A stretch of DNA of 14,244 nucleotides from Clostridium sp. CAG:1193 (GTDB lineage Bacteria > Bacillota_I > Bacilli_A > RF39 > UBA660). The stretch is from positions 23,458-37,701 of the forward strand of contig HF990791.1 of assembly GCA_000436255.1 (NCBI GenBank), in the 5' to 3' direction. Every line of letters starts with the position of its first letter. Position 1 is the first letter of the stretch. A program made the translations under genes and the position numbers. The notes under the pieces are model-generated. The model was not told the origin of the DNA and made no database searches. It worked only from the letters and a program-made list of their open reading frames with translations. Below, one piece after another: positions 1 to 7,183 of the stretch.

Positions 1-56
1 TATTTTACTTAATAATTAACTAAATTTAAATTATATACATAAACTTATTAAAGATA

Positions 57-84
57 TAAAAAGAGTATACTTTATATACTCATA
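57..84 (-). terminator. Terminator downstream of sufU
   Basis: A 7-bp perfect stem (GAGTATA at 63-69 with TATACTC at 75-81, 5-nt loop) lies 30 bases past the sufU stop. Read leftward it is followed by a T-run (complement of 58-62), the form of an intrinsic terminator. Rightward there is also a T-run at 85-89, so it could work in both directions. It probably ends the priA-sufU transcript. The stem is A/T-rich, so it is only moderately strong. Confidence 0.65.
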
Positions 85-113
85 TTTTTAAATAATATAC
101 TATCATTATAAAA

Positions 114-542
114 TTATTTATTTTTAATACTTAATAAATATTCTTTTATTCCTCTATAAGGAAGGAGTGCACATTTTTTTCTGCTTGGTTGTTTATATAC
201 TTCATCATATACAATTGCTTCACCAAGAATACTTTTATCATATTCTTTTTCATCTATCATTGATTCATAATTATTAATTATATTTAATGCTTCATCTATT
301 GTTTTACCTATTAAATTTTTAATCATTATAGATGTTGCACTTGTACTTATCGCACATGCTTCACCATCAAATCTTATATCTTTAATTATATATTCATCTA
401 TCTTAATTTCTAAATCAATATTATCAATACATGATTCATTATTTACATTCTTTTTTACATAACCATCTTTATTTAATAGCCCTTTATTGTAAGGGGACTC
501 ATAATTATCTAACATTATAGTTCTTTTAATATTCGCATCCAT
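114..542 (-). CDS. sufU: SufU-type iron-sulfur cluster assembly protein
   Basis: A 142-residue cytosolic protein of the NifU_N/SufU family, which receives sulfur from the SufS desulfurase and passes it to the SufBCD scaffold. Family marks seen: C38-x-D40, the segment around C63 (FDGEACAISTSATS), and C124 in PSRKKCALLPYRG. These match the three cysteines and one aspartate that bind zinc in Bacillus subtilis SufU (C41, D43, C66, C128). The usual CGD is CID here. Length is normal (about 147 in B. subtilis). The start is fixed by AGGTGAT ending 5 bases before the ATG. It lies 47 bases after priA on the same strand. No sufC, D, S or B gene is in the window; they may lie to the left beyond the terminator or elsewhere in the genome. 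Confidence 0.9.
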   Translation of the reverse strand: MDANIKRTIMLDNYESPYNKGLLNKDGYVKKNVNNESCIDNIDLEIKIDEYIIKDIRFDGEACAISTSATSIMIKNLIGKTIDEALNIINNYESMIDEKEYDKSILGEAIVYDEVYKQPSRKKCALLPYRGIKEYLLSIKNK

Positions 543-558
543 TTAAATCACCTTTATA

Positions 559-587
559 ATTATATAACAAATATAGTTAAATGCAAA
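559..587 (-). promoter_or_regulatory. Possible promoter for sufU
   Basis: Read leftward: TTTGCA at 587-582, a 17-bp spacer, then a perfect TATAAT at 564-559. The -35 matches consensus at four of six bases. The start point would fall almost on the ribosome-binding site, giving a leader of only some ten bases. No terminator separates priA from sufU, so read-through from priA is equally possible. Confidence 0.35.
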
Positions 588-589
588 CA

Positions 590-2731
590 CTATATTTTTA
601 TAGGATTAAAGTCAATTTCTAATTTTATTTTACCAGTTCTATAATGTTTTTTTACTTCTTTTAATACTTCATAAAGCATATCTTTATTTTTATATTTAAT
701 AATACATTGAAACTTATAAATATTATTAATTTTTAAAGATATAGATGGACCTAAAACAGTATATGTATCATCTAAATTATTTTTAAGATAATCACCAACT
801 TTGCCTATTTCCTTTAAACCAAGTTCATAATCACTGGTTAATAGTCTTATACTTACTATAAAACAAAATGGTGGATAATTTAACTGCTTTCTTATTTTAA
901 TCTCTTTATTGTAAAATGAAACATAGTCATGATTTTTAGATAATACAATTGAATAATGAAGTGGATTATATGTTTGAATTATTGCAATTCCTTCTTTAAT
1001 GCTTCTTCCTGCACGCCCTGATACTTGTGTTAAAAGTTCAAATGTTTTTTCTGCACTTCTATAATCAGGAACATTTAAAGTAGAATCCCCATTTAACACA
1101 ATTACTAATGTAACATCTTTAAAATCAAGTCCCTTTGCAATCATTTGAGTACCAAGTAATACATTATATTCTTTATTATTAAACTCTTCAATTATTCTTT
1201 CATGAGAACCTTTATTTGAAGTAGTATCCCTATCCATTCTTACTACTTTAATATTCTTAAATTTATCATATAATAACTCTTCTATCTTTTCAGTACCAAT
1301 TCCTTTTAATACTAAATATTTACTCTTACAGTTAGGACACGTCTCAGGTTTATTAGTACCATATCCACAATAATGACACCTTAAAGTATCGCTCTTTTTA
1401 TGATAAGTTAAACTAATATCACAATTTGGGCATTTAATAACATTACCACATTCATTACATATTATATAATTTGAATATCCCCTTCTATTTATTAATATCA
1501 TTACTTGCTCGTTTTTACTTATTCTATCATTAATTAAATCTATTGCCTCTTTAGATAAAATACTATTACCCTTTTTTATCTCGTTTTTCATATCTACTAT
1601 ATGAACAAGTGGTAAAGCTTTCTTATTAACTCTTTCAGTAAGCTCACATAAATCATATTTACCCACCTTACTTCTTGCATAACTTTCAAGTGTAGGTGTA
1701 GCACTCCCTAAAAGTACCTTTGCATTATTATATTTTGATCTTTCAATCGCTATATCTATGGTTTTATATCTTGGATTATTTTCTTGCTTATATGTATCTT
1801 CTTGTTCTTCATCTATTATTATAAGTCCAAGATTTTCTAAAGGTGCAAAAACAGCACTCCTTGTACCTATAACTACTTTTATCTTTCCATCTTTTATTCT
1901 TCTAAATTCATCATATCTTTCACCATCAGAAAGAGAACTATGTAAAATAGCAATATCATCACCAAAAACACATCTAAATCTATGTATTAACTGTGTTGTT
2001 AAAGATATTTCAGGTACTAAAACAATACATGTTTTATTTTTGCTTATATATTCTTTAATTAAATAAATATATATCTCAGTCTTACCACTACCAGTAACAC
2101 CTCTTAATAAACATACATTTTTATTACTATTTTTAATATAATTAAAAGCGCTCATTTGTTTTTCTGTAAGAACTTTTAAAGGCTCTTTTTTTATATCACT
2201 TATAAGTCTATACTTTTCAATTTTTTCCTCTTTTAAGATGCCTTTTTCAATTAATCCCTTTAAAGCATTCTTATTTTTAATTTCTTTTTTATTCACTAAA
2301 TCATTATCTTTAAAAAGTTTTAATATATTAGCTTCAGAAATAGAAGCTTTATCTAAAAATCCTACTTTCTTTATAAATGTTTCATACTTAATATTTATTT
2401 TTTTGCTATTAAACTTAAGTGCACTTGGAATCATAGATTGATAACAACTCATAAGTGAACATAAATAAGTTTCACTCATAAAGATTCCTAAATGCATCAT
2501 TTCAGCATTTAATATAGGCTCATCATCAATAACATCTATAATGCTTTTAAGTTCAAATTCTAGGTTATATTCATTTTCTATACCAGTTACTATACCATTT
2601 AATTCTTTTTTCCCAAAAGGCACAATAACTCTAATGCCCACCTTAATTTTGCAAGTTAGATTAGAAGGAACACTATAAGTAAATGTTTTATCTTCTAATG
2701 CATTTATTTCAATTAATACTTTTACAAACAT
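590..2731 (-). CDS. priA: Primosomal replication restart helicase PriA
   Basis: A 713-residue superfamily 2 DNA helicase that recognises stalled forks and reloads the replicative helicase. In order: N-terminal DNA-binding region (about 1-110), Walker A GVTGSGKT (211-218), Walker B DEEQ (307-310), SAT motif (343-345), eight zinc-binding cysteines in four pairs (C425/428, 434/437, 452/455, 465/468), GTQMIAKGLDF (527-537) and the arginine-finger motif GRAGR (572-576). Length is within the family range. Walker B is DEEQ where B. subtilis and E. coli PriA have DEEH, and the RYHARD stretch that normally follows is RYKTID. The start has a strong AGGAGG 5 bases upstream. A TATAAT at 2755-2750 sits between the upstream gene's terminator and this start, so priA probably has its own promoter, though no good -35 is visible. 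sufU follows. Confidence 0.97.
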   Translation of the reverse strand: MFVKVLIEINALEDKTFTYSVPSNLTCKIKVGIRVIVPFGKKELNGIVTGIENEYNLEFELKSIIDVIDDEPILNAEMMHLGIFMSETYLCSLMSCYQSMIPSALKFNSKKINIKYETFIKKVGFLDKASISEANILKLFKDNDLVNKKEIKNKNALKGLIEKGILKEEKIEKYRLISDIKKEPLKVLTEKQMSAFNYIKNSNKNVCLLRGVTGSGKTEIYIYLIKEYISKNKTCIVLVPEISLTTQLIHRFRCVFGDDIAILHSSLSDGERYDEFRRIKDGKIKVVIGTRSAVFAPLENLGLIIIDEEQEDTYKQENNPRYKTIDIAIERSKYNNAKVLLGSATPTLESYARSKVGKYDLCELTERVNKKALPLVHIVDMKNEIKKGNSILSKEAIDLINDRISKNEQVMILINRRGYSNYIICNECGNVIKCPNCDISLTYHKKSDTLRCHYCGYGTNKPETCPNCKSKYLVLKGIGTEKIEELLYDKFKNIKVVRMDRDTTSNKGSHERIIEEFNNKEYNVLLGTQMIAKGLDFKDVTLVIVLNGDSTLNVPDYRSAEKTFELLTQVSGRAGRSIKEGIAIIQTYNPLHYSIVLSKNHDYVSFYNKEIKIRKQLNYPPFCFIVSIRLLTSDYELGLKEIGKVGDYLKNNLDDTYTVLGPSISLKINNIYKFQCIIKYKNKDMLYEVLKEVKKHYRTGKIKLEIDFNPIKI

Positions 2732-2757
2732 AATTTCCTCCTAAAATAAATTATAAC

Positions 2758-2784
2758 AAAAAAGAGTGCTGTTATAAAGCACTC
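2758..2784 (-). terminator. Terminator of the Cys-rich surface protein gene
   Basis: A perfect 7-bp stem, GAGTGCT (2764-2770) with AGCACTC (2778-2784) and a 7-nt loop. Read leftward it is followed by six T residues (complement of 2758-2763). It lies 8 bases past the stop at 2793 and separates that gene from priA. Confidence 0.9.
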
Positions 2785-2792
2785 AAATCATT

Positions 2793-4472
2793 TTATTTAC
2801 TAGTAACATTAACTTTTACGGTTCTTGTTTCCCCAGTTCTAGTCCAACCTTTTATTTCCTTTTCACTACTCCATTTATAAACTTTGTTTGTAACTGTTTT
2901 ATAAATAGCTTCAGCATTATATATATCTTCACTTTCTATAGTTTTATAACAACTATTTCCAGCTTTAGTATATCCTTTTTCACATTCATAAGTTACATCT
3001 TTTCTTGATACAGTAGTAATTATACATTTGTTTCCATCAAGTACACCAATTCTACATTTATAAGTAGGATCTTTAGTAATTACATCACTTGTAACACATT
3101 TAGTTCCTTCAAGAGTTCCATTTGCACATTTATAATTCTTAGTTGCATCTATAGTACTTTTTTCTTTTATTGTACATTTAGTTCCGTTTAATGTTCCATT
3201 TTCACATTTATAATTCTTAGTTGCATCAACATTTTCTATACATTTAGTACCACTTAATGTTCCTTTTGCACAACTATATGTTACTTTTGCATCTACAGTA
3301 GTAGTTTCAGTATATGTTTTTCCTCCTGAACATAAATACTTTCTAGTACATACTTCATAAACATATTTACCACTACTATTTTGATATAAATATCTTACTG
3401 TTGATGTTTTTGTTGATCCTGTGTTCATAGTGTTTTTTGATTCAACTTGTGAACAATCCCAATTAGTATAATTACAAACTGGATCTGTTGTAGTTGTTGT
3501 ACTTATTACACATTTAGTACCACTTAATGTTCCTTTTGCACAACTATATGTTGCTTTTGCATTTGATGTAATCATACATTTTGTTCCATTTAATGTTCCA
3601 TTCTCACAGCTATATGTTTCTTTTGCATCAACGACACTATTTTCTTCAATTATACATTTAGTACCACTTAATGTTCCTTTTGCACAACTATATGTTACCT
3701 TTGCATCAGTAATACTATTATCTAATTTAATACATTTACCCATGCTTGTAGCATATATATAACCACTTGCACAAACCTTAGTTGCATCATTTTTTTCTAT
3801 ATTTGTTTTTTCACACTTATTTATTTCTTTATTATATGTATATCCTTTTGGACAAGTTTTAGTAGCATCTACACTAGTACTTGTTGTATTTTTAGATACA
3901 CACTTAGTTCCCTTTAATGTATAACCATCTTTACATACATATTTATCAATTAACTTTTCAGTAGTTATCTTGTAAAAACGATATTCTATTTTTTCAATAG
4001 TTGTTCCAGAATTCTTATTATCATCATTCTTTACTTCACAACTTCCATCTTTACATACATCATAACAACCAAAATATTCAATGACATAATCTTCTTTGCT
4101 ACCACAAACTAAGTTAGTTTTAAATATATATTCACCATCTTTTTTAGTAACTTCTACATATGATTTTTCTAAATCACAAGTTTTTCCATCACTATCAGTG
4201 AAATTTACTAACATCTTATTATCAACCATTTCCTTTAAAGTAAGAACTTTCTTTTCTCCTTCTTTTTCAGGTAATCTTGATGTTGTAAAATATCCTTTTG
4301 CAGCATTAGTCATGTTACTCATGTTTTCTGTGAATATTCTGTCATAGAATGGATTTAAATTAGGCATTGGGAATAACCACATTAATAAAAACACAAATAA
4401 TAAGATTAATAGTATTTTTACTACTAAATTTCTAAAAAAATAATTTCTTTCATTTTTATCTTCATTATACAT
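2793..4472 (-). CDS. Cys-rich repeat surface protein with pilin-like region
   Basis: 559 residues, family not recognised. A short charged N-terminus is followed by one TM segment (about 14-35), so the rest should lie outside the cell. Residues 55-123 match the lone prepilin's head in pattern: NAAK-x-Y-x2-TS, then a TL-x-E helix with NK, then a loop between C99 and C123 containing V-x-V and G-x-Y-x-FK. Residues 180-508 hold eleven units of about 22-26 residues with the core C-x3-G-[TY]-x-x-x-G-x-K-C. A non-repeat block (about 326-395) with four Cys and one Trp sits between units 6 and 7. There are 31 cysteines in all, probably disulfide-bonded. The start at 4472 is preferred over an upstream in-frame ATG at 4553: it has GAGGGGGAT just upstream, and the longer version would begin upstream of a consensus promoter. 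Role is unknown; adhesion or wall-associated display is a guess. Confidence 0.85.
   Translation of the reverse strand: MYNEDKNERNYFFRNLVVKILLILLFVFLLMWLFPMPNLNPFYDRIFTENMSNMTNAAKGYFTTSRLPEKEGEKKVLTLKEMVDNKMLVNFTDSDGKTCDLEKSYVEVTKKDGEYIFKTNLVCGSKEDYVIEYFGCYDVCKDGSCEVKNDDNKNSGTTIEKIEYRFYKITTEKLIDKYVCKDGYTLKGTKCVSKNTTSTSVDATKTCPKGYTYNKEINKCEKTNIEKNDATKVCASGYIYATSMGKCIKLDNSITDAKVTYSCAKGTLSGTKCIIEENSVVDAKETYSCENGTLNGTKCMITSNAKATYSCAKGTLSGTKCVISTTTTTDPVCNYTNWDCSQVESKNTMNTGSTKTSTVRYLYQNSSGKYVYEVCTRKYLCSGGKTYTETTTVDAKVTYSCAKGTLSGTKCIENVDATKNYKCENGTLNGTKCTIKEKSTIDATKNYKCANGTLEGTKCVTSDVITKDPTYKCRIGVLDGNKCIITTVSRKDVTYECEKGYTKAGNSCYKTIESEDIYNAEAIYKTVTNKVYKWSSEKEIKGWTRTGETRTVKVNVTSK
2949..3935 (-). repeat. 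Array of eleven Cys-Gly-Lys-Cys repeats (coding)
   Basis: Tandem protein repeats inside the Cys-rich gene. Cys pairs bound the units at residues 180/191, 207/220, 234/247, 263/273, 289/299, 311/321, 401/411, 423/433, 449/459, 473/483 and 497/508. Central units read GTLSGTKC, GTLNGTKC or GTLEGTKC; the outer ones are degenerate with GY in place of GT. Linkers often contain VDAK, VDATK or IDATK. Confidence 0.9.
3240..3696 (-). repeat. Three identical 43-nt copies within the repeat array
   Basis: The stretch encoding the Y-S-C-A-K-G-T-L-S-G-T-K-C core is identical over 43 nt at 3240-3282, 3510-3552 and 3654-3696. Neighbouring units differ at many positions. Such identity suggests recent duplication or gene conversion, and the array may vary in length between strains. 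Confidence 0.8.
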
Positions 4473-4506
4473 AAATAATCCCCCTCTTTTTGTTTGGATG
4501 TGCCCT

Positions 4507-4534
4507 ATTATACTCAAAAAATAAAATTTGTCAA
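4507..4534 (-). promoter_or_regulatory. Consensus promoter for the Cys-rich gene
   Basis: Read leftward: TTGACA (4534-4529), 16-bp spacer, TATAAT (4512-4507). Both boxes match the sigma-A consensus perfectly. The start point should fall near 4500, giving a leader of about 28 nt that contains the GAGGGGGAT ribosome-binding site. Strong constitutive expression is expected unless a repressor acts. Confidence 0.85.
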
Positions 4535-4559
4535 GTTTTGTACACAAAAACATTAAAAT

Positions 4560-4589
4560 TTGCCATTTAGTGCTTATATATTATATAAT
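4560..4589 (+). promoter_or_regulatory. Promoter for the PASTA-repeat gene
   Basis: TTGCCA (4560-4565), 18-bp spacer, perfect TATAAT (4584-4589). The predicted start point (about 4596) falls at the ribosome-binding site, so the leader would be very short. It is back to back with the promoter at 4507-4534, with 25 bp between the two -35 boxes. Confidence 0.6.
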
Positions 4590-4604
4590 ATTATTGGTGA
4601 TAAT

Positions 4605-6434
4605 ATGAAGAAAAATAAAGAAAAAATAGAAAAAGAAGAAATTATTAAAGATATTGTTAAAGATAAAGAGGACACTGATATAAAAAATATGCCTAAAAAA
4701 GAGAAAATTAAAGAAAAAAAGAAAGAAAGTACTTTTTATAAGACATTATCAACATTTACACTTATATTAAGTATCGCATATTTAACATATAGTCTTCTTA
4801 TAACAGATTCAATACTTACTAATATTATGAAAATATCAATACCATTATTCATTTTTGTAATATCATTTTCATTATTTATAGTTGCAATTAAAAGTAATGA
4901 AAAAACTTGTGTAACAGTAAGTTCAATAATACTTTTACTATTTATGGGATTTTATTTTCTAAATGATATTAATATAATCTCTCTTCCTCAAGAAGAAAAA
5001 TTAATTTCATACGTAAACTCCCCATACAAAAACTTAAATGATTGGGCTAGTAACAACAAAATTGAACTTAATATTGAATATGAATATAGTGACACTATAG
5101 AAAAAGGAAATATAATAAGACTTGATGTAAGCGAAGGAACTTTAGTAAAAGATATTAAAAAAATAACTGCAACTGTATCAGATGGTCCAGATTATGACAA
5201 AATTGTAGTCGTACCAAGTATGATTGGTTGGAACATTGATGATGTAAGCAAATTTATAAAAGATAATCATATAATAGGTGTAATAATTGAATACGAATTT
5301 TCAGATGAAGCCAAAGATAATGTTATAAAACAAAATAAAAATGGTGATATAAGACGTGATCAAGAATGGATATTAACTTTATCTCTTGGTAATATAGAAG
5401 AATTAGAAAAAGAAATAAGTTTAATAAACTTAAAAGGAAAAACATTGTTTGATGCTACATTATGGCTAAAAAGGAATAATATAAAATATACAGTTGAATA
5501 CGAATTTAGTGATAATATAGATAAAAATGTAGTAATAAATCAAAATATAGGTGAAAACGAAATAATTAACATAGATGAAACATCAGTAATACTAACCGCA
5601 TCAAAAGGAAAAGCAATAGTTGTACCTAATTTACTTAAAATGAGCGTAGATGAAATAACAAATTGGGTTATTGAAAACAAATTGAAAGTTAATTTCAATG
5701 AAATATATGATGAAAAAGTAGAAACAGGAAAAATTATAAATGCTAGCGTTAAAGAAAACGATAAAATAGAAGCAAATACAACTATTACAGTAACTATTTC
5801 AAAAGGACAAATAAAAATGCAAAAATTTAGTTCACTTTATGAATTTAAAGAATGGGCAAATAAATATAATATAGCTTACTCAGAATCATATGAATATAGT
5901 AATACAGTAAGTAAAGGCTCTGTAATAAGTTATTCATATAAAGAAAATGAAATAATAAATCCAGATGATGTTATATATATAAAAGTATCACTTGGTACAG
6001 CAATAACAATTCCATCATTTATAGGAAAAACAAAAGCTGAAGCAACAACATTATGTAATAATTTAGGTATTAGATGTGTATTTAACACAGGTGGATATAC
6101 ACAATATAAAGCAAATATTATTTATTTTCAATCAAGAGCACAAGGAAATAAAGTAGCTAGTGGAAGTACAATAACACTTACTTTAAGTAAAGGTATTCCA
6201 GAAACAAAAGTATTATATATACAAACAAATTGGTTAGTAATTGGAAATGCAGATGGTACAATATCATCACTAAAAAAAGAATTTGCAAACAACTTCCCTG
6301 GAGTTAATTTTAACTTCATAAAAGTAAAAGATAACACATTACAAAGTGGCATGATTCCAAAAAACTCCCCAGCAAACTATGGTACATCAGTAAAACAAGG
6401 ACAAACATATACAATATATGTAGTAAGTAATTAA
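4605..6434 (+). CDS. Three-TM membrane protein with about seven PASTA domains
   Basis: 609 residues. A Lys/Glu-rich cytoplasmic tail (1-45) is followed by three TM segments (about 46-67, 77-95, 103-121), which place the C-terminal part outside. That part consists of about seven PASTA-like units at roughly 132-194, 199-263, 270-336, 337-402, 403-465, 466-530 and a diverged one at 535-607. Most show the hallmarks VP-x-(L/M/F)-x-G, a helix, IEYE(Y/F)S, and TVS-G or TLSKG at the end. PASTA domains in Stk1/PrkC kinases and PBPs bind peptidoglycan or beta-lactams, but no kinase or transpeptidase domain is present here. The start at 4605 has GGTGAT 5 bases upstream. An in-frame ATG at 4560 has no ribosome-binding site and overlaps the promoter. 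A wall-binding or scaffolding role is inferred. It is divergent from the Cys-rich gene. Confidence 0.88.
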   Translation: MKKNKEKIEKEEIIKDIVKDKEDTDIKNMPKKEKIKEKKKESTFYKTLSTFTLILSIAYLTYSLLITDSILTNIMKISIPLFIFVISFSLFIVAIKSNEKTCVTVSSIILLLFMGFYFLNDINIISLPQEEKLISYVNSPYKNLNDWASNNKIELNIEYEYSDTIEKGNIIRLDVSEGTLVKDIKKITATVSDGPDYDKIVVVPSMIGWNIDDVSKFIKDNHIIGVIIEYEFSDEAKDNVIKQNKNGDIRRDQEWILTLSLGNIEELEKEISLINLKGKTLFDATLWLKRNNIKYTVEYEFSDNIDKNVVINQNIGENEIINIDETSVILTASKGKAIVVPNLLKMSVDEITNWVIENKLKVNFNEIYDEKVETGKIINASVKENDKIEANTTITVTISKGQIKMQKFSSLYEFKEWANKYNIAYSESYEYSNTVSKGSVISYSYKENEIINPDDVIYIKVSLGTAITIPSFIGKTKAEATTLCNNLGIRCVFNTGGYTQYKANIIYFQSRAQGNKVASGSTITLTLSKGIPETKVLYIQTNWLVIGNADGTISSLKKEFANNFPGVNFNFIKVKDNTLQSGMIPKNSPANYGTSVKQGQTYTIYVVSN

Positions 6435-6442
6435 TAAATAAG

Positions 6443-6484
6443 AAAATAGACTGATAATATTACTATTATGAAGTCTATTTTTTT
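6443..6484 (+). terminator. Terminator of the PASTA-repeat gene
   Basis: A long hairpin: AAAATAGACT (6443-6452) pairs with AGTCTATTTT (6472-6481), and an inner ATAATA (6454-6459) pairs with TATTAT (6464-6469). It is followed by a run of seven T at 6478-6484. It starts 8 bases after the stop. Leftward, the hairpin is followed by TTTTCTTATTT, so it may also stop transcripts from the minus-strand prepilin region. Confidence 0.9.
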
Positions 6485-6530
6485 AATGCATATTTAATAA
6501 AATAATAATAAGAGTAAATTTGAACTAAAA

Positions 6531-6760
6531 CTATACCATAAACATGACAATAAAAAGTCCATACACTACAAGTATAAACAGAACCATAACTAGAATAGTA
6601 CCCACATTATTGTACTACCAAATACACCTATTATTTTCAATAATTCATTATTAAATTTTACATAGTTATTTGGATTAGACTCATATCTTTATTCTCATCA
6701 CCCATATTATTTTTCTTAAGTTCATTTATAGTTCTTGTTTCATCTCATTATATAAACTTG
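6531..6760 (-). pseudogene. Decayed small membrane-protein gene
   Basis: No intact ORF, but coding-like pieces follow one another in shifting minus-strand frames. One (about 6738-6679) reads TRTINELKKNNMGDENKDMS. Another (6673-6605) contains NNYVKFNNELLKIIGVFG. A last one (6605-6531) is a strongly hydrophobic segment with GTILVMVLFILVVYGLF that ends at TAG. Joined with three frameshifts they give about 75 residues: a polar N-terminal part and one or two TM helices. It sits directly after the prepilin stop on the same strand, so it may once have been cotranscribed with it. Family not recognised. Frameshifts introduced by assembly error cannot be excluded. Confidence 0.5.
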
Positions 6761-6764
6761 TAAT

Positions 6765-7112
6765 TTAATCACATAATGACAAATCATCTATATATTTAAA
6801 TGTGTTATATCCATTATCTTTAGATACTATTACACATCCAGTCATTTTTTCATTTGTTTTAGGATTTGTTATATCAGAATCTATATACTTATTATTTGCT
6901 AATTCTTCTAAAGTTATTTTTGTACCGCTTGAAGTTTGATAATAATAACTTTTTGCAGCATTTTCAATTACATTAACAATATTATTATATTGTTTTTCTT
7001 TTTTGTTATTTATGTTTGATTTTACCCCGGGTAATACAAGTATAGCAATAACCCCTAATACTGCAAGAATAGCAACTAATTCTACTAAAGTAAATCCATT
7101 TTTCTTTTTCAT
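6765..7112 (-). CDS. Type IV-type prepilin / pseudopilin
   Basis: 115 residues. A short leader MKKKNG is followed by FTLVEL and a hydrophobic helix (about 7-30). This is the classic prepilin peptidase site: cut after G6, methylated F+1, E+5. The globular part includes NAAK-x-Y, a TLEEL helix and a C93-to-C114 pair near the C-terminus, which looks like the disulfide-bounded D-loop of pilins. The start at 7112 fits AGGGG 5 bases upstream and gives a normal leader. An in-frame ATG at 7130 would only add six residues and lacks a ribosome-binding site. No assembly ATPase, platform protein or prepilin peptidase gene is in the window, so it must rely on machinery elsewhere. No clear promoter was found; it may be read from the glucosaminidase transcript despite the terminator between them. 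Confidence 0.9.
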   Translation of the reverse strand: MKKKNGFTLVELVAILAVLGVIAILVLPGVKSNINNKKEKQYNNIVNVIENAAKSYYYQTSSGTKITLEELANNKYIDSDITNPKTNEKMTGCVIVSKDNGYNTFKYIDDLSLCD

Positions 7113-7151
7113 CATATCCCCTACTTTCATACTAAGTATACAATAAATAAA

Positions 7152-7183
7152 TAAAAAAATAAAGAACCAAATGTTCCTTATTT
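7152..7183 (-). terminator. Terminator of the glucosaminidase gene
   Basis: An 11-bp stem with one G-U pair (7173-7183 with 7157-7167, 5-nt loop), followed leftward by a T-rich tract. It overlaps the stop codon at 7178-7180. It lies between the glucosaminidase and prepilin genes. Confidence 0.75.

Noticed and set aside
2949..3935. Regular repeats could suggest a CRISPR array.
   Set aside because: Repeats are in frame, encode conserved Cys/Gly/Lys residues, vary in sequence and have coding linkers.
4473..4553. N-terminal extension of the Cys-rich protein from ATG at 4553.
   Set aside because: It has no ribosome-binding site and reads back through a perfect promoter; the ATG at 4472 has GAGGGGGAT just upstream.
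4560..4604. N-terminal extension of the PASTA protein from ATG at 4560.
   Set aside because: It has no ribosome-binding site and overlaps the -35/-10 region; the ATG at 4605 has GGTGAT.
6765..7112. A type IV pilus or competence operon around the prepilin.
   Set aside because: No ATPase, platform protein, prepilin peptidase or further minor pilin genes are visible in the window.
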